DNA from: Nocardia higoensis
GTDB taxonomy: Bacteria > Actinomycetota > Actinomycetes > Mycobacteriales > Mycobacteriaceae
Direction: 5' to 3'
DNA: 64,000 nt
NCBI RefSeq assembly: GCF_015477835.1
Contig: NZ_JADLQN010000002.1
Location: 310,001 to 374,000, forward strand
Shown: one piece after another, positions 8,687-19,152 of the stretch
Numbering within the stretch: the stretch's first letter is position 1
How the letters are laid out: the number at the start of each line of letters is the position of its first letter
The notes under the pieces: model-generated
The model's database searches: none
Told to the model about the DNA's origin: nothing
What the model saw: the letters and a program-made list of their open reading frames with translations, nothing else
Translations under genes and position numbers: made by a program

Positions 8687-8708
8687 GTTCACCCTGCGTT
8701 CATCCTGG
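8687..8708 (+). promoter_or_regulatory. PHO-box-like direct repeat upstream of pstS
   Basis: Two 11-bp direct repeats, GTTCACCCTGC and GTTCATCCTGG, match the PhoP/RegX3-type PHO box architecture (GTTCAYC repeated every 11 bp). They sit about 28 bp before a TACTTT -10 at 8736-8741, appropriate for an activator. They would couple pstSCAB to phosphate starvation. Confidence 0.7.
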
Positions 8709-8748
8709 CTCGTCCGGCTGTCAACCGGAGAAATCTACTTTGTTCCTT

Positions 8749-8768
8749 GGGCAACACCACTGTTGCCC
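8749..8768. promoter_or_regulatory. Perfect palindrome in the pstS 5' leader
   Basis: Arms GGGCAACA and TGTTGCCC flank a 4-nt loop (CCAC), beginning near the predicted transcription start. A second smaller inverted repeat, GTTCA-GTG-TGAAC, lies at 8778-8790. Either could be an operator or an RNA hairpin in the leader. No specific regulator can be assigned. Confidence 0.4.
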
Positions 8769-8858
8769 GGTGCGCGAGTTCAGTGTGAACGGCCACCATG
8801 ACCACCCGCCCGGGCCGGTGAGGGACCGGGCGTGTCGGAAGCGATTCCCGGAGGAACA

Positions 8859-9968
8859 GTGAATCTCAAGCGCAGCAGCGCCCTGGTGGGCGTTCTGGCG
8901 GCCGTCGCCATGCCTCTCGTCGCCTGTGGCAGCGACGACAACGCCTCTGACGGCGGCACCGAGGCCAACAGCAGCGTGGCCTGCGGCGGTGCGACCGCGT
9001 TGAAGTCGAGCGGTTCGTCGGCTCAGAAGAACGCCATGGAGCGCTTCGTCGCCGCTTACGAGGCCAACTGCGACGGGTACACCCTGAACTACACCTCGAG
9101 CGGTTCAGGCGCCGGTGTCAACGAGTTCCTCGGCGGTCAGACCGACTTCGGCGGCACCGACTCGCCGCTGAGCCAGAGCAAGGGCGAGCCCGCCAAGGCG
9201 CAGGAACGCTGCGGCTCGCCGGCGTGGAACCTGCCCACCGTCTTCGGCCCGATCGCGATCACCTACAACATCGACGGCGTCACCGATCTGGTGCTGGACG
9301 GCCCGACCACGGCCAAGATCTTCAACGGCACCGTCAAGACCTGGGACGCCCCGGAGATCAAGGCGCTGAACCCGAACGCCTCGCTGCCCGCCGCGCCGAT
9401 CGCGGTGGTCTTCCGCTCCGACGAGTCGGGCACCACCGACAACTTCCAGCTCTACCTCGACGCCGCCTCGGAGGGCGCGTGGGGCAAGGGCGCGGGCAAG
9501 TCCTTCGCGGGCGGTGTCGGTGAGGGCGCCAAGGGCAACGAGGGCACCTCGGCCGCGGTGAAGAACACCAAGAACTCCATCACCTACAACGAGTGGTCGT
9601 TCGCGAAGGCGCAGAACCTCTCGGTCGCGCGGGTGGTCACCACGGCCGGTCCCGAGCCGGTCGAGCTGACCGTCGAGTCGGCGGGCAAGGCCATCGACAG
9701 CGTGAAGATCAAGGGCGAGGGCAACGACCTCGTGCTCGACGTCTCCTCGTTCTACAAGCCGACCGCGGCGGGCGCGTACCCGATCATCCTGCCGACCTAC
9801 GAGGTCGTCTGCTCGAACTACGCCGACGACGCGACCGCGACCGCCGTCAAGGCGTTCCTGGTGTCGGCCGTCACCAATGGTCAGAACGGCCTCGAGGACA
9901 ATGGGTACATCCCGATCCCCGAGAAGTTCAAGACCAAGCTGACCGCCGCCATCGACGCCATCTCCTGA
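8859..9968 (+). CDS. pstS: Phosphate ABC transporter substrate-binding lipoprotein PstS
   Basis: A 369-residue phosphate-binding protein of the PstSCAB importer, anchored outside the membrane. The signal peptide ends in the lipobox LVAC (Cys23). Phosphate-binding loops are recognisable: [22 protein letters not shown] and [11 protein letters not shown]. The start is a GTG with GGAGGAA 4-9 nt upstream; an upstream in-frame ATG has no such site and would spoil the signal peptide. It is the first gene of pstSCAB, 10 nt before pstC, with a PHO-box-like element upstream. Confidence 0.95.
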   Translation: MNLKRSSALVGVLAAVAMPLVACGSDDNASDGGTEANSSVACGGATALKSSGSSAQKNAMERFVAAYEANCDGYTLNYTSSGSGAGVNEFLGGQTDFGGTDSPLSQSKGEPAKAQERCGSPAWNLPTVFGPIAITYNIDGVTDLVLDGPTTAKIFNGTVKTWDAPEIKALNPNASLPAAPIAVVFRSDESGTTDNFQLYLDAASEGAWGKGAGKSFAGGVGEGAKGNEGTSAAVKNTKNSITYNEWSFAKAQNLSVARVVTTAGPEPVELTVESAGKAIDSVKIKGEGNDLVLDVSSFYKPTAAGAYPIILPTYEVVCSNYADDATATAVKAFLVSAVTNGQNGLEDNGYIPIPEKFKTKLTAAIDAIS

Positions 9969-9978
9969 TCGCGTAGCC

Positions 9979-11031
9979 ATGACCGTGCACCCCGAGGTGG
10001 CCGCTGTGGGCCAGTCCGACTCGACTGGCTCGGCAGTGGCTGGAGATACTGCGCTTATGCCGAGTGAACCGAGCACCGAACCGTCCGCCGGGCGGTCGCG
10101 GAGCGTCCCCAGTCAGCGATTGGAGGTCGCGTTCCGATCGCTGGCGACAGCGGCCGGTGCGACCATCGTGGCGGCCATCGCGCTGATCGCGCTGTTTCTG
10201 CTTATTCGCGCGGTCCCCTCGGTCATGGCGAACGAGGCGAACTTCTTCACCAGTACCGAGTTCAGCACCGGCGATGCCGACCATCTGCGGTTCGGCATCC
10301 GCGACCTGTTCATGGTCACGGTGCTGAGCTCGGTGTTCGCTCTGGCCATCGCGGTGCCGATCGGTATCGGCATCGCGCTGTTCATCACCCACTACGCCCC
10401 CAAGCAGGTCGCGCGGCCGTTCGCGACCCTGGTCGATCTGCTCGCGGCGGTCCCGTCGATCGTCTTCGGTCTGTGGGGCTTCCTCGTGCTCGCCCCGAAG
10501 ATCGAGCCGGTGCAGCGGTTCCTGAACGACAACCTCGGCTGGTTCTTCCTGTTCTCCGAGGGCAACGTCTCGATTTCCGGCGGCGGCACCATCTTCACCG
10601 CGGGCATCGTGCTCGCCGTGATGATCCTGCCGATCATCACCTCGGTCTCGCGCGAGGTGTTCAACCTGACGCCGGTCTCGCACATCGAGGCGGCCCAGGC
10701 GCTCGGCGCGACCAAATGGGAAGTCGTGCGGATGACGGTGCTGCCCTACGGGCGCAGCGGCGTCATCGCCGGATCCATGCTCGGTCTCGGCCGCGCGCTC
10801 GGTGAGACCATCGCGGTGCTGATCGTGCTGCGCACGTCGGCACAGGCGGGGAACTGGTCGCTGTTCGACGGCGGCTACACCTTCGCCTCCAAGATCGCTT
10901 CGGCGGCATCGGAGTTCAGTTCGCCGCTGCCGACCGGCGCCTACATCGCGGCCGGCTTCGTCCTCTTCGCGCTGACCTTCGTGGTCAACGCGCTGGCCCG
11001 GCTCGCCGCAGGCGGAAAGGTGAACGGCTGA
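9979..11031 (+). CDS. pstC: Phosphate ABC transporter permease PstC
   Basis: A 350-residue inner-membrane permease. After a hydrophilic N-terminus of about 50 residues come six helices; the first is [20 protein letters not shown]. The cytoplasmic coupling loop is [26 protein letters not shown] near residue 237, and the C-terminal helices follow. It pairs with PstA to form the phosphate channel. Its TGA overlaps the pstA ATG by one base (TGATG), indicating translational coupling. An internal ATG at codon 27 could be used instead of the first one. Confidence 0.94.
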   Translation: MTVHPEVAAVGQSDSTGSAVAGDTALMPSEPSTEPSAGRSRSVPSQRLEVAFRSLATAAGATIVAAIALIALFLLIRAVPSVMANEANFFTSTEFSTGDADHLRFGIRDLFMVTVLSSVFALAIAVPIGIGIALFITHYAPKQVARPFATLVDLLAAVPSIVFGLWGFLVLAPKIEPVQRFLNDNLGWFFLFSEGNVSISGGGTIFTAGIVLAVMILPIITSVSREVFNLTPVSHIEAAQALGATKWEVVRMTVLPYGRSGVIAGSMLGLGRALGETIAVLIVLRTSAQAGNWSLFDGGYTFASKIASAASEFSSPLPTGAYIAAGFVLFALTFVVNALARLAAGGKVNG

Positions 11032-11936
11032 TGACCACGCTCACGAAGTTCGATCAGCCGGTCAAGGCGCCCACCTTCCGGCATGTGAGTTCCGCGAGGC
11101 GCTTCAAGAACAACCTCGCCACCGCCGTGGTGACCCTGTGCTTCGCCATCGCCCTCGTTCCGCTGGGCTGGGTGCTGTGGATGGTGGTCAGCGAGGGCAT
11201 CAGCGCGATCATGTCCTCGACCTGGTGGACCAACTCGCAGAAGGGCATCCTGCCGGATCAGAGCGGCGGCGGCGTCTACCACGCGATCTACGGCACCATC
11301 GTCCAGTCCGCGGTCGCCGCCGTCATCGCGGTGCCGCTGGGCATCATGGCGGCGGTATACCTGGTCGAGTACGGCAAGGGCAGGCTGGCCAAGGTCACCA
11401 CCTTCATGGTCGACATCCTGGCCGGTGTGCCCTCGATCGTCGCGGCGCTGTTCATCTTCGCGCTGTGGATCGCGACCTTCGGCGCACCGCAGAGCGCCTT
11501 CGCCGTGTCGCTGGCACTGGTGCTACTGATGCTGCCGGTGGTGGTGCGCAGCACCGAGGAGATGCTCAAACTCGTGCCCGACGAGTTGCGCGAGGCCTCC
11601 TACGCGCTGGGTATCCCGAAGTGGAAGACGATCGTACGGATCGTCATCCCGACCGCCGCGCCGGGCATGATCAGCGGCATGCTGCTGGCGCTGGCCCGCG
11701 TGATGGGCGAGACGGCGCCGGTGCTGGTGCTGGTCGGTTACGCCAAGTCCATCAACACCAACCTCTTCGACGGCAACATGGCTTCGCTGCCGCTGCTGAT
11801 CTACCAGGAACTGGCCAACCCCGAGGCGGCCGGTCGCGAACGAGTCTGGGGTGCGGCGCTCACGCTGATCCTGCTCATCGCGCTGCTGTACGGGGCTGCC
11901 GCGGTCGTCAACAAGCTGCTCACGCGGAACCGATAG
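11031..11936 (+). CDS. pstA: Phosphate ABC transporter permease PstA
   Basis: A 301-residue permease partner of PstC. Hydrophobic segments are evenly spaced, and the coupling loop is ELREASYALGIPKWKTIVRIVIPTAAPGM near residue 185, followed by LARVMGETAPVLVLVG. The gene overlaps pstC by one base, and 18 nt separate it from pstB. It has no unusual features. Confidence 0.94.
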   Translation: MTTLTKFDQPVKAPTFRHVSSARRFKNNLATAVVTLCFAIALVPLGWVLWMVVSEGISAIMSSTWWTNSQKGILPDQSGGGVYHAIYGTIVQSAVAAVIAVPLGIMAAVYLVEYGKGRLAKVTTFMVDILAGVPSIVAALFIFALWIATFGAPQSAFAVSLALVLLMLPVVVRSTEEMLKLVPDELREASYALGIPKWKTIVRIVIPTAAPGMISGMLLALARVMGETAPVLVLVGYAKSINTNLFDGNMASLPLLIYQELANPEAAGRERVWGAALTLILLIALLYGAAAVVNKLLTRNR

Positions 11937-11954
11937 AAGCGAACGGAAACTCAC

Positions 11955-12731
<777 letters not shown>

Positions 12732-12796
12732 TCGGCCGCTTCGGCGGAACCCCGCCTCGGGCGGGCCGGCCGGTCCGGCTCACTCCTCGCTCATGG

Positions 12797-12831
12797 CGGA
12801 AGGCCCGCGCGATAATCGCGCGGGCCTTCCG
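12797..12831. terminator. Bidirectional terminator between pstB and phoU
   Basis: A perfect 17-bp inverted repeat (arm CGGAAGGCCCGCGCGAT) with a single central base separates the convergent pstB and phoU genes. There is no strong T-run, as is usual in high-GC actinobacteria. Confidence 0.75.
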
Positions 12832-12845
12832 CCGTGTCGTGGTTC

Positions 12846-13502
12846 TCAGTTGTCCTTGTCGGGCGGGAGTTCGCCGGTGACCAGGAAGATGACCCGTCTG
12901 CCGATCTCGACGGCGTGGTCGGCGAAGCGCTCGTAGTAGCGGCCGAGCAGCGTGATGTCGACCGCGGCGGCGACGCCGTGCTTCCATTCCCGGTCCATCA
13001 GCAGGGTGAACAGATGGCGATGCAGGTCGTCCATCGCCTCGTCGTCCTGGTTGAGCTGGGCGGCGCGCTCGGGGTCACGGGATTCGAGCACTTCCCGCGC
13101 ACTGTGGCCCATGTTGACCGCGATCCGGCCCATCTCGGCGAAGTAGCCGTTGACTTCCTCGGGTAGTGCGGGCTGGGGATGGCGGCGGCGGGTCACCTTC
13201 GCCACGTGCACGGCGAGCACGCCCATCCGATTGACATCGTTGACGATCTGGATGGCGCTGACCACCTGACGCAGGTCGCCCGCGACGGGTGCCTGTAGTG
13301 CCAGCAGCGCGAACGCGCGTTCCTCCGCGTCGGCGATCAGCTCACCGATGCGATCGCTCTCGCCGATCACCTGCTCGGCGAGCGCGAGGTCGGCCTGGAG
13401 CAGCGACTGGGTGGCTCGGTCCATGGCCGAACCCGCCAGATCGGCCATCTCGCCGAGAAGGGAGGCGAGATCGGCCATTTGCTCGTTGTAGATGACACGC
13501 AT
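12846..13502 (-). CDS. phoU: Phosphate signalling protein PhoU (PhoY2-like)
   Basis: A 218-residue all-helical PhoU with the two three-helix repeats. The metal-binding patterns are [17 protein letters not shown] (about 48-64) and [24 protein letters not shown] (about 188-210). PhoU links the Pst transporter to a SenX3/RegX3-type two-component system and represses it when phosphate is plentiful. It is convergent with pstSCAB, as in M. tuberculosis (phoT/phoY2). A TACGCT lies 8 nt before the ATG, and no Shine-Dalgarno is visible, so it may be leaderless. Confidence 0.93.
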   Translation of the reverse strand: MRVIYNEQMADLASLLGEMADLAGSAMDRATQSLLQADLALAEQVIGESDRIGELIADAEERAFALLALQAPVAGDLRQVVSAIQIVNDVNRMGVLAVHVAKVTRRRHPQPALPEEVNGYFAEMGRIAVNMGHSAREVLESRDPERAAQLNQDDEAMDDLHRHLFTLLMDREWKHGVAAAVDITLLGRYYERFADHAVEIGRRVIFLVTGELPPDKDN

Positions 13503-13618
13503 GCTTGCAAAGCGTAGTGCGGTGCGGCAACCACGTCACCAACGGTGGGTTACAAGGAGGGTGCGCAGGTGTTGCCGAGTGCCCGGGAACCGGCGAGGAA
13601 TCGCCCGGGTGCTCGGTC

Positions 13619-16036
13619 TCACGCGCACAACTCACCCGCCGCGTTGACGTGCTCCAAATCCTCCGGCAGTTCCAGCGGGGTCTCCTTGGACGCGCCCACC
13701 GCGGGCAGTCCGGTGATGGTCTGTCCGATGTCGGTCGGACTCTGCACCACCAATCCGTTCGCCGAGTCGGCGCCGATGACGATCTCCACGAGGCCGCCCA
13801 GATCCTCGTCGATTTCCAGGCTCGCGCCCGGCACCGCGCTCGCGACGGTGGCCGCCTCGGCCTCGTAACCGGAGGAGAAGCGCACCTTGGTGACCGAGGA
13901 GGTGCCGCCGTCGAAGTTGGCGGTGTTGTAGATGGAGAAGCCCTCGTTGCCGAACCGCGTCGCCGCGGCCGCCGCCAGACCGGAGTAGCCCGAGCCGTTG
14001 GAGACCAGCAGGCTGATCGTCTCCGGATCGACCGCCACGTACTCCGGCGGCGCCTGCGGTTCCGGCGGGGCCTGCGGTTGCGGCGCGTCGGTGGTCTGCT
14101 CGCCCGGCAGCGGGCGGTCGTCGCGGATCGCGGAGAAGATCGCCTTGATATCGGTCTCGCGCGGGATCTCGTTGCCGTAGGAGGTGGTGCCCGCGGTGGG
14201 GATGGTCAGGAAGGTGACCGCGCCCGCCTCGACCTTCTGCAGCGAACGACCCAGCCGCAGCAGATCCTCGGGCTTCACATTGTCGACGAAGGTGTGCTTG
14301 GTGAAGGCGTTGATGAAGCCGTTGAGCTTGCCGGGATCGAGCAGGACGTTGCTCGACAGCGCGCCGCGCAGCAGGGAGGCCATGAACCGCTGCTGCCGGT
14401 TGATCCGGTCGTAGTCGCTGCGTTCCTCGCCGTAGACGTGACGGGCGCGCACGAAGTTCAGCGCGGTGTGGCCGTCGACCACCTGCTTGCCCGCCTTCTC
14501 CAGCACGGTGCCCAGGACGCCGTCCTCGAGCGGCTGGTTCGAGCACACCTCCACGCCGCCGATCGTGTCCACCATCGCCTCGAACCCGGCGAAGTCGATG
14601 CCGATGAAGTGGCCGATGTTCAGGCCGGTCATCTTGCGCACCACGTTCACCAGGCAGCGGGGGCCACCCAGGGCGTACACGGCATTGAGCTTGTCGCCCA
14701 TCGCCGGGGGGAAGGTCTCGTCGGTGTAGTCGGCGTTGTCGTTGTCCCAGCGGTCGCACTGCGGCCGGGTGACGTCCAGATCGCGGGGGAACGACACCGC
14801 CACCACCCGGCGCCGGTCCTTCGGGACGTGCACGAGCATGACGGTGTCGGCGCGCGCGCCCTCGGCGTCCTCGAGCGTGCCCGCACCCATCTTGCCGTTC
14901 ACACCCGCGCGGGTGTCGGTGCCGACGATCAGATAGTTCTCGTCGCCGAGCTGGGCGTCGCCGTCGACCACGTCTTCCGGGTTCCCGTCGAGCGCCGAGA
15001 CCTGAGTGAAACTGTTGTTCGTCGACTGCAGGTAGCTCCAGCCGCCGCCGGTGGTCAGCAGGGCGAGTACCGCGAACACCGCCGCCATCGAACGGCCCAT
15101 CGTCTTGGCCCTGCGGCTACGGCGCTGCTTGTCGGCGGCCACCCGCGACAGGGGCGCGCTGGGCACCGATTTCAGCGCGGCCCGTGTGCCGTTCTTCGCC
15201 TCGACCCCGTCGGCCTCGGCCTCGACGCCGTCACGAGCCTTCTCGGTCCGGCTGTTGCGGGTGAGCGGCCATCGGCGGCCCGCGCCGCTCTCGTCGTCGG
15301 CTACCGGCGCCAGGACGTCGGTGACCTCCTCGGGCCGTTCCGCAGGCAGGGGCTTGCCCTCTGCGCCGCGTGTGCCCCGTGTCGGCGTCGCGGAGACCGG
15401 CTGCTGTCCGCCGGTGATGTCCTCGACGACGGGTGAGGTCCGGCCGCGCCGGGGGGACTCGCCCCGGCCCGCCGGTGTGGCGGTACGACGGGGAGAGGGC
15501 GGCTCCGCGGCGGTGCCACGCCGCGGCGGGGGGTCGGCCGAGGCGCCGCGCCGGGTGGGGGGAGTGTCGGCCCCGGAAGCGCGACGCGGCGGGGCGGGAG
15601 GCTCGGCAGGAGCCGAACGCCGCGCCGCGGGCGCGCCGGGCGGGACGGCACGCGGCGGCGCGCTCGCGGCCTGGTGCCGGGTGGCCGGGACCTCGGGAGT
15701 CCCACGACGTGACGCGGCCTCGGTGCTCCGCGCACCGGACTCCCCGCGCGGTGGCGTGGCGGCGGGGGGACGAGCGGGTGGGGCCGAGGGGGCGGCGTCG
15801 TGCCGGGCGGATCGCGCACCGTCGGGGTCGGCGCGACGGCGGCGCGAGATGCGTTCGCTGTCGACCTTCTCGACGAGGTCTGCAACGGTCAGCGGGGTCG
15901 CGTCGTCGTCGGTCTCACCGTGCCTCGAACGTCGGGGGGTCCACACGCCCTCCTGCTCGTTCTCCGCCGCGGGAGCACGCTCCCACGGGGCACGACCTCC
16001 GGGCCGCTGGGCATGCCCGTGCCGATCGTCACCCAC
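13619..16036 (-). CDS. LytR-CpsA-Psr (LCP) family cell-wall ligase with LytR_C domain
   Basis: An 805-residue membrane protein corresponding to Rv0822c. Residues 1-310 are a cytoplasmic Pro/Arg/Ala-rich disordered tail. One transmembrane helix starts near residue 315 (MAAVFAVLALLTTGGGW). The extracellular LCP domain runs about 350-560, with NYLIVGTDTRAG, DTVMLVHVPKDRRRVVAVSFPRDL and KLNAVYALGGP. The conserved Arg and Asp residues that bind polyprenyl pyrophosphate are present. A LytR_C domain follows (about 680-770). LCP enzymes attach arabinogalactan or other glycopolymers to peptidoglycan. The GTG at 16036 is chosen because GAGG lies 8 nt upstream; the first ATG in frame, 18 codons earlier, has no such site. 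Confidence 0.88.
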   Translation of the reverse strand: MGDDRHGHAQRPGGRAPWERAPAAENEQEGVWTPRRSRHGETDDDATPLTVADLVEKVDSERISRRRRADPDGARSARHDAAPSAPPARPPAATPPRGESGARSTEAASRRGTPEVPATRHQAASAPPRAVPPGAPAARRSAPAEPPAPPRRASGADTPPTRRGASADPPPRRGTAAEPPSPRRTATPAGRGESPRRGRTSPVVEDITGGQQPVSATPTRGTRGAEGKPLPAERPEEVTDVLAPVADDESGAGRRWPLTRNSRTEKARDGVEAEADGVEAKNGTRAALKSVPSAPLSRVAADKQRRSRRAKTMGRSMAAVFAVLALLTTGGGWSYLQSTNNSFTQVSALDGNPEDVVDGDAQLGDENYLIVGTDTRAGVNGKMGAGTLEDAEGARADTVMLVHVPKDRRRVVAVSFPRDLDVTRPQCDRWDNDNADYTDETFPPAMGDKLNAVYALGGPRCLVNVVRKMTGLNIGHFIGIDFAGFEAMVDTIGGVEVCSNQPLEDGVLGTVLEKAGKQVVDGHTALNFVRARHVYGEERSDYDRINRQQRFMASLLRGALSSNVLLDPGKLNGFINAFTKHTFVDNVKPEDLLRLGRSLQKVEAGAVTFLTIPTAGTTSYGNEIPRETDIKAIFSAIRDDRPLPGEQTTDAPQPQAPPEPQAPPEYVAVDPETISLLVSNGSGYSGLAAAAATRFGNEGFSIYNTANFDGGTSSVTKVRFSSGYEAEAATVASAVPGASLEIDEDLGGLVEIVIGADSANGLVVQSPTDIGQTITGLPAVGASKETPLELPEDLEHVNAAGELCA

Positions 16037-16176
16037 CAACGAACCTCGCTTTACTTCTCTGCTGTCGCTTGGGCCGAGCTCGACCAGCACGAAACGATTT
16101 CGCCAATGATAACGATTCCGCCACGGCCAGGCAGGCCGGTGTGAAATCCGCTACGCCGCAACAGCGTTTCCGCAGT

Positions 16177-17319
16177 TCAGCCCCCGCTGTGCATGACATC
16201 GGCCGCCGTCGGGACCGCGGGATCGTCGGGATCGTCGAGCCAGCCGTGTGGCAGCGCCACCTTGCCCGGCGAACCCTGACGCCCGCGGGGGCCCTCCGCG
16301 TCCCGCGGAAAAGGCGCCTCCGGATCGAGCTGCTCGATCAGATCGCCGAGCTGGTTCAGGCTCGACACCGTCGCGAACGAGCGGCGCAGATCGGCCCCGA
16401 CCGGGAAGCCCATCAGATACCAGGCCATGTGCTTGCGCAGATCGCGCATCGCCTTGTCCTCGCCGAGGTGCTCCGACAGCAGCGTTCCGTGCCGGTACAG
16501 GATCTCGCCCACCCGCCCGAGGTTCGGTGGCGCGGGCAGCGGCTCACCGCGCAGCGCGGCCTGCAACTCGGCGAACAGCCACGGCCTGCCCAGGCAGCCG
16601 CGCCCGACCACGACGCCGTCGCATCCTGTCTCGTCCATCATCCGCACCGCGTCCTCCGCGGCGAAGATGTCGCCGTTGCCCAGCACCGGGATGGTGGTGA
16701 CCGCTTCCTTGAGCCGGGCGATGGCCGACCAGTCCGCCTGTCCGGAGTAGCGCTGGGCGGCGGTGCGCGCGTGCAACGCGACCGCTCGGGCGCCCTCGGC
16801 CTCGGCGATGCGGCCCGCGTCCAGGTAGGTGAGGTGTTCGTCGTCGATGCCGATGCGGAACTTCACCGTCACCGGCACGCCGGCCGGCTCGGCCGCGGCG
16901 ACCATGGCCCGCACGATGCGGGCGAACAGCGCCCGCTTGTAGGGCAGTGCCGCGCCGCCGCCGAGCCGGGTCACCTTGGGTACCGGACAGCCGAGGTTCA
17001 TGTCGATGTGATCGGCCCAGCCCTCGCCGACGATGATGCGCACGGCCTCGCCGAGCGTCTCCGGGTCGACGCCGTAGAGCTGCATCGAACGCGGATGTTC
17101 GTCGGCGTCGAAGGACATCATGTGCAGCGTCTTCTCGTTGCGTTCCACCACCGCGCGCGCGGTGATCATCTCGCAGACGTAGATCGACGTCGGGCTGCCG
17201 AACTCCCGGCACAGCTTGCGGAACGCCAGATTGGTGATGCCCGCCATCGGCGCGAGCACGACCGGCGGGTCGACCGGATACGGGCCGATCCGCAGCGTCG
17301 CCTTCGCCTCGGTAGTCAT
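16177..17319 (-). CDS. dusB: tRNA-dihydrouridine synthase DusB
   Basis: A 380-residue flavin enzyme that reduces specific uridines in tRNA. Seen: the FMN-barrel start LAPMAGITNLAFRKLCREFG near residue 22; MQLYGVDPETLGEA; the catalytic-Cys motif DMNLGCPVPKVTRLGGGAAL near 106; and VKFRIGIDD, ALHARTAAQRYSGQADW, GNGDIFAAEDA and VVGRGCLGRPW. The start is ATG at 17319 with TGGAG upstream; the open frame extends further 5' but without a site. The order LCP-dusB-desA1 matches Rv0822c-Rv0824c. Confidence 0.94.
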   Translation of the reverse strand: MTTEAKATLRIGPYPVDPPVVLAPMAGITNLAFRKLCREFGSPTSIYVCEMITARAVVERNEKTLHMMSFDADEHPRSMQLYGVDPETLGEAVRIIVGEGWADHIDMNLGCPVPKVTRLGGGAALPYKRALFARIVRAMVAAAEPAGVPVTVKFRIGIDDEHLTYLDAGRIAEAEGARAVALHARTAAQRYSGQADWSAIARLKEAVTTIPVLGNGDIFAAEDAVRMMDETGCDGVVVGRGCLGRPWLFAELQAALRGEPLPAPPNLGRVGEILYRHGTLLSEHLGEDKAMRDLRKHMAWYLMGFPVGADLRRSFATVSSLNQLGDLIEQLDPEAPFPRDAEGPRGRQGSPGKVALPHGWLDDPDDPAVPTAADVMHSGG

Positions 17320-17465
17320 CGTCACGGTCTCCAGTCTCTCATCACTGCCCCGCGGCAGGCCGGACGCCCGAACCGGGTGTACGACCCGCCACACGCCCGA
17401 CAGACGAGAGCACCGCCTCCGGAAGCCCGGCGGCGGTGCCATGAGGTCGTGCGAGGGCGCGGAGA

Positions 17466-18431
17466 TCAGCCCGCGGTCGCCCCCGTGAGTTCACGCTTCT
17501 TCGCCTCGCGCGCCAGCATGCGGTCGCGCTGTTCCTCGAACTTGACGACGTCCTGGGACAGCTTCTCCAGGAAGGCGGCCAGCCGCTCACGTGTCTGCTC
17601 ACCGCGTGCGGTGAAGTCGTTGCGCTCGAAGACGTCCCACTTCTTGAGCACGGGCTGCACCACCTCTTCGAGGTGCTGGCGCAGGTCGTAGATGCCGTGC
17701 TTGGCCATCAGCACGCCGTTGCGGCGGAAGTTGGGCATGCCCGCGCCGGGCATCTGGAAGTTCTCCAGGATCAAGGTGATCGCCTCGATCGCCTGGTCGG
17801 GCACCAGGTCCAGGGCCGCGCCGCACATGTTGCGGTAGAAGATCATGTGCAGGTTCTCGTCCGCGGCCACGCGCTGCAACATGCGGTCGGCGATGGGATC
17901 GTCGCAGACCCTGCCGGTGTTGCGGTGGCTCACGCGGGTGGCGAGTTCCTGGAAGGTGACGTAGGCGACAGAGTGCAGGAAGCCGGCGTCGGCGTCGGCG
18001 GGGGAGGCGAATCCGTTGGTCATGTGGATCATGCGCGCTTCTTCGAGCGCGACCGGATCCACGCCGCGGGTGACGACCAGGTAGTCACGCATCACGATGC
18101 CGTGACGGTTCTCCTCGGCGGTCCAGCGACCGACCCAGGTTCCCCAGGCACCGTCCTGGGAGAAGTTCTCGGCGATCTCCCGGTGGTAGGACGGCAGATT
18201 GTCCTCGGTGAGCAGGTTGGTGATCATGGCCGCCTTGGCGACCTCGCTCAGCTTGGACTGCTCCGGGTCCCAGTCCACGCCGCCGAGCGCCGCGAAGTTG
18301 CGGCCTTCGTCCCACGGGACGTAGTCGTGCGGATGCCATTCCTTGGCCAGGGAGAGGTGACGGTTGACGTTTTCCTCGGCAACCGGCTCCAACTCCGTGA
18401 GCAGCTCGAGTTGAGTCAGATCCCTTGCCAT
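17466..18431 (-). CDS. desA1: Acyl-[acyl-carrier-protein] desaturase DesA1
   Basis: A 321-residue soluble diiron desaturase of the plant stearoyl-ACP type, implicated in mycolate precursor desaturation in mycobacteria. Both diiron motifs are present: EENRHG at 106-111 and DENLHM near 190, with the additional Glu ligand in the TEDNLPSYHREIAENF helix (about 75-90). GAAGGG precedes the ATG by 9 nt. A palindrome (TACGG-N2-CCGTA) lies 78-90 bp upstream near a TAAGGT -10, suggesting repression by a TetR-type regulator, as known for mycobacterial desA genes. Confidence 0.93.
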   Translation of the reverse strand: MARDLTQLELLTELEPVAEENVNRHLSLAKEWHPHDYVPWDEGRNFAALGGVDWDPEQSKLSEVAKAAMITNLLTEDNLPSYHREIAENFSQDGAWGTWVGRWTAEENRHGIVMRDYLVVTRGVDPVALEEARMIHMTNGFASPADADAGFLHSVAYVTFQELATRVSHRNTGRVCDDPIADRMLQRVAADENLHMIFYRNMCGAALDLVPDQAIEAITLILENFQMPGAGMPNFRRNGVLMAKHGIYDLRQHLEEVVQPVLKKWDVFERNDFTARGEQTRERLAAFLEKLSQDVVKFEEQRDRMLAREAKKRELTGATAG

Positions 18432-18508
18432 GTATCAGCCCTTCATAGTCTGCGTGCACTCTTGCAGGTGGTTTGTCGGAGCGGACCGTGCCCGATGCGG
18501 CCATACCT

Positions 18509-18520
18509 TACGGCACCGTA
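18509..18520. promoter_or_regulatory. Putative operator at the desA1 promoter
   Basis: TACGGCACCGTA is an inverted repeat (5-bp arms, 2-nt spacer). On the minus strand it overlaps the region just before TAAGGT, a possible -10 for desA1. A GTGTCAC element precedes it. The cognate regulator is not in the window. Confidence 0.5.
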
Positions 18521-19079
18521 GGTGTGACACGAAACGCTCTCGGAGGTGTGAATCCGAAGTGCGGACCGAAGTCCTCACGCCGGACGACGATGGTCCCCGC
18601 GACGGCATCGCCGCAGGATGCGGCCACCTCGAGTGTATGCGCGAACGGGCGGCGAGTGGGCGGGAAGCCCCGCGCCGCGACCCTCGTTCCCGTCTCTATC
18701 GGTCCGGCGCCCGATTCGTTAGCGCCGGTCTCGCGCCGCGTGCGAAACGCCGACTGCGCTGGGCCGACGGCGGAACCGGCGCGCGCGGCGTCGGTCGCCG
18801 GCCCGCTGTGCCTGTTCACGCACTCGGCTCCGGTAGCCCTGTGTCGATTCACGCCGGGTCTGATCAGCCCGGATGCCGCTTTTCGCCCACTGTGGTCGCG
18901 TACCAGGCACAACGGCCTTCCATCGATGTGATGAACGGAGCGGGTCGCCGGAGGGGCCGGGGCGCTCGAAGGGAGTTGTCGGCGCCGCCCAGGGAGAGGT
19001 GGGCCGCGGCGGAGAGCGGCGGCCGGGCCGGGGCCGAAGACGAGGACGGGCGCCCGGTCGACCGGGCGCCCGTCCGATG
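18521..19079. other. Intergenic region between desA1 and tRNA-Lys, no gene called
   Basis: Open frames here on both strands (for example 18508-19137 minus and 18473-18931 plus) lack a ribosome-binding site and recognisable domains. The minus-strand one runs through the tRNA-Lys gene. Composition is less codon-structured than in neighbouring genes. I see only the desA1 promoter at the left edge. Confidence 0.5.
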
Positions 19080-19152
19080 TGCCCCCACCAGGGCTCGAAC
19101 CTGGGACCTGCGGATTAAAAGTCCGTAGCTCTACCAACTGAGCTATAGGGGC
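19080..19152 (-). tRNA. tRNA-Lys (anticodon TTT)
   Basis: A 73-nt cloverleaf on the minus strand. Acceptor GCCCCTA pairs with TGGGGGC (one G-U). The D-arm is AGCTCAGTTGGTAGAGC, the anticodon loop CTTTTAA gives TTT, and the T-loop is GGTTCGAGCC. Discriminator A; CCA is not encoded. Confidence 0.96.

Noticed and set aside
18508..19137. A 209-codon minus-strand ORF
   Set aside because: It starts inside the tRNA-Lys gene, and its first residues are the well-known translation artefact of a tRNA. No Shine-Dalgarno or domain.
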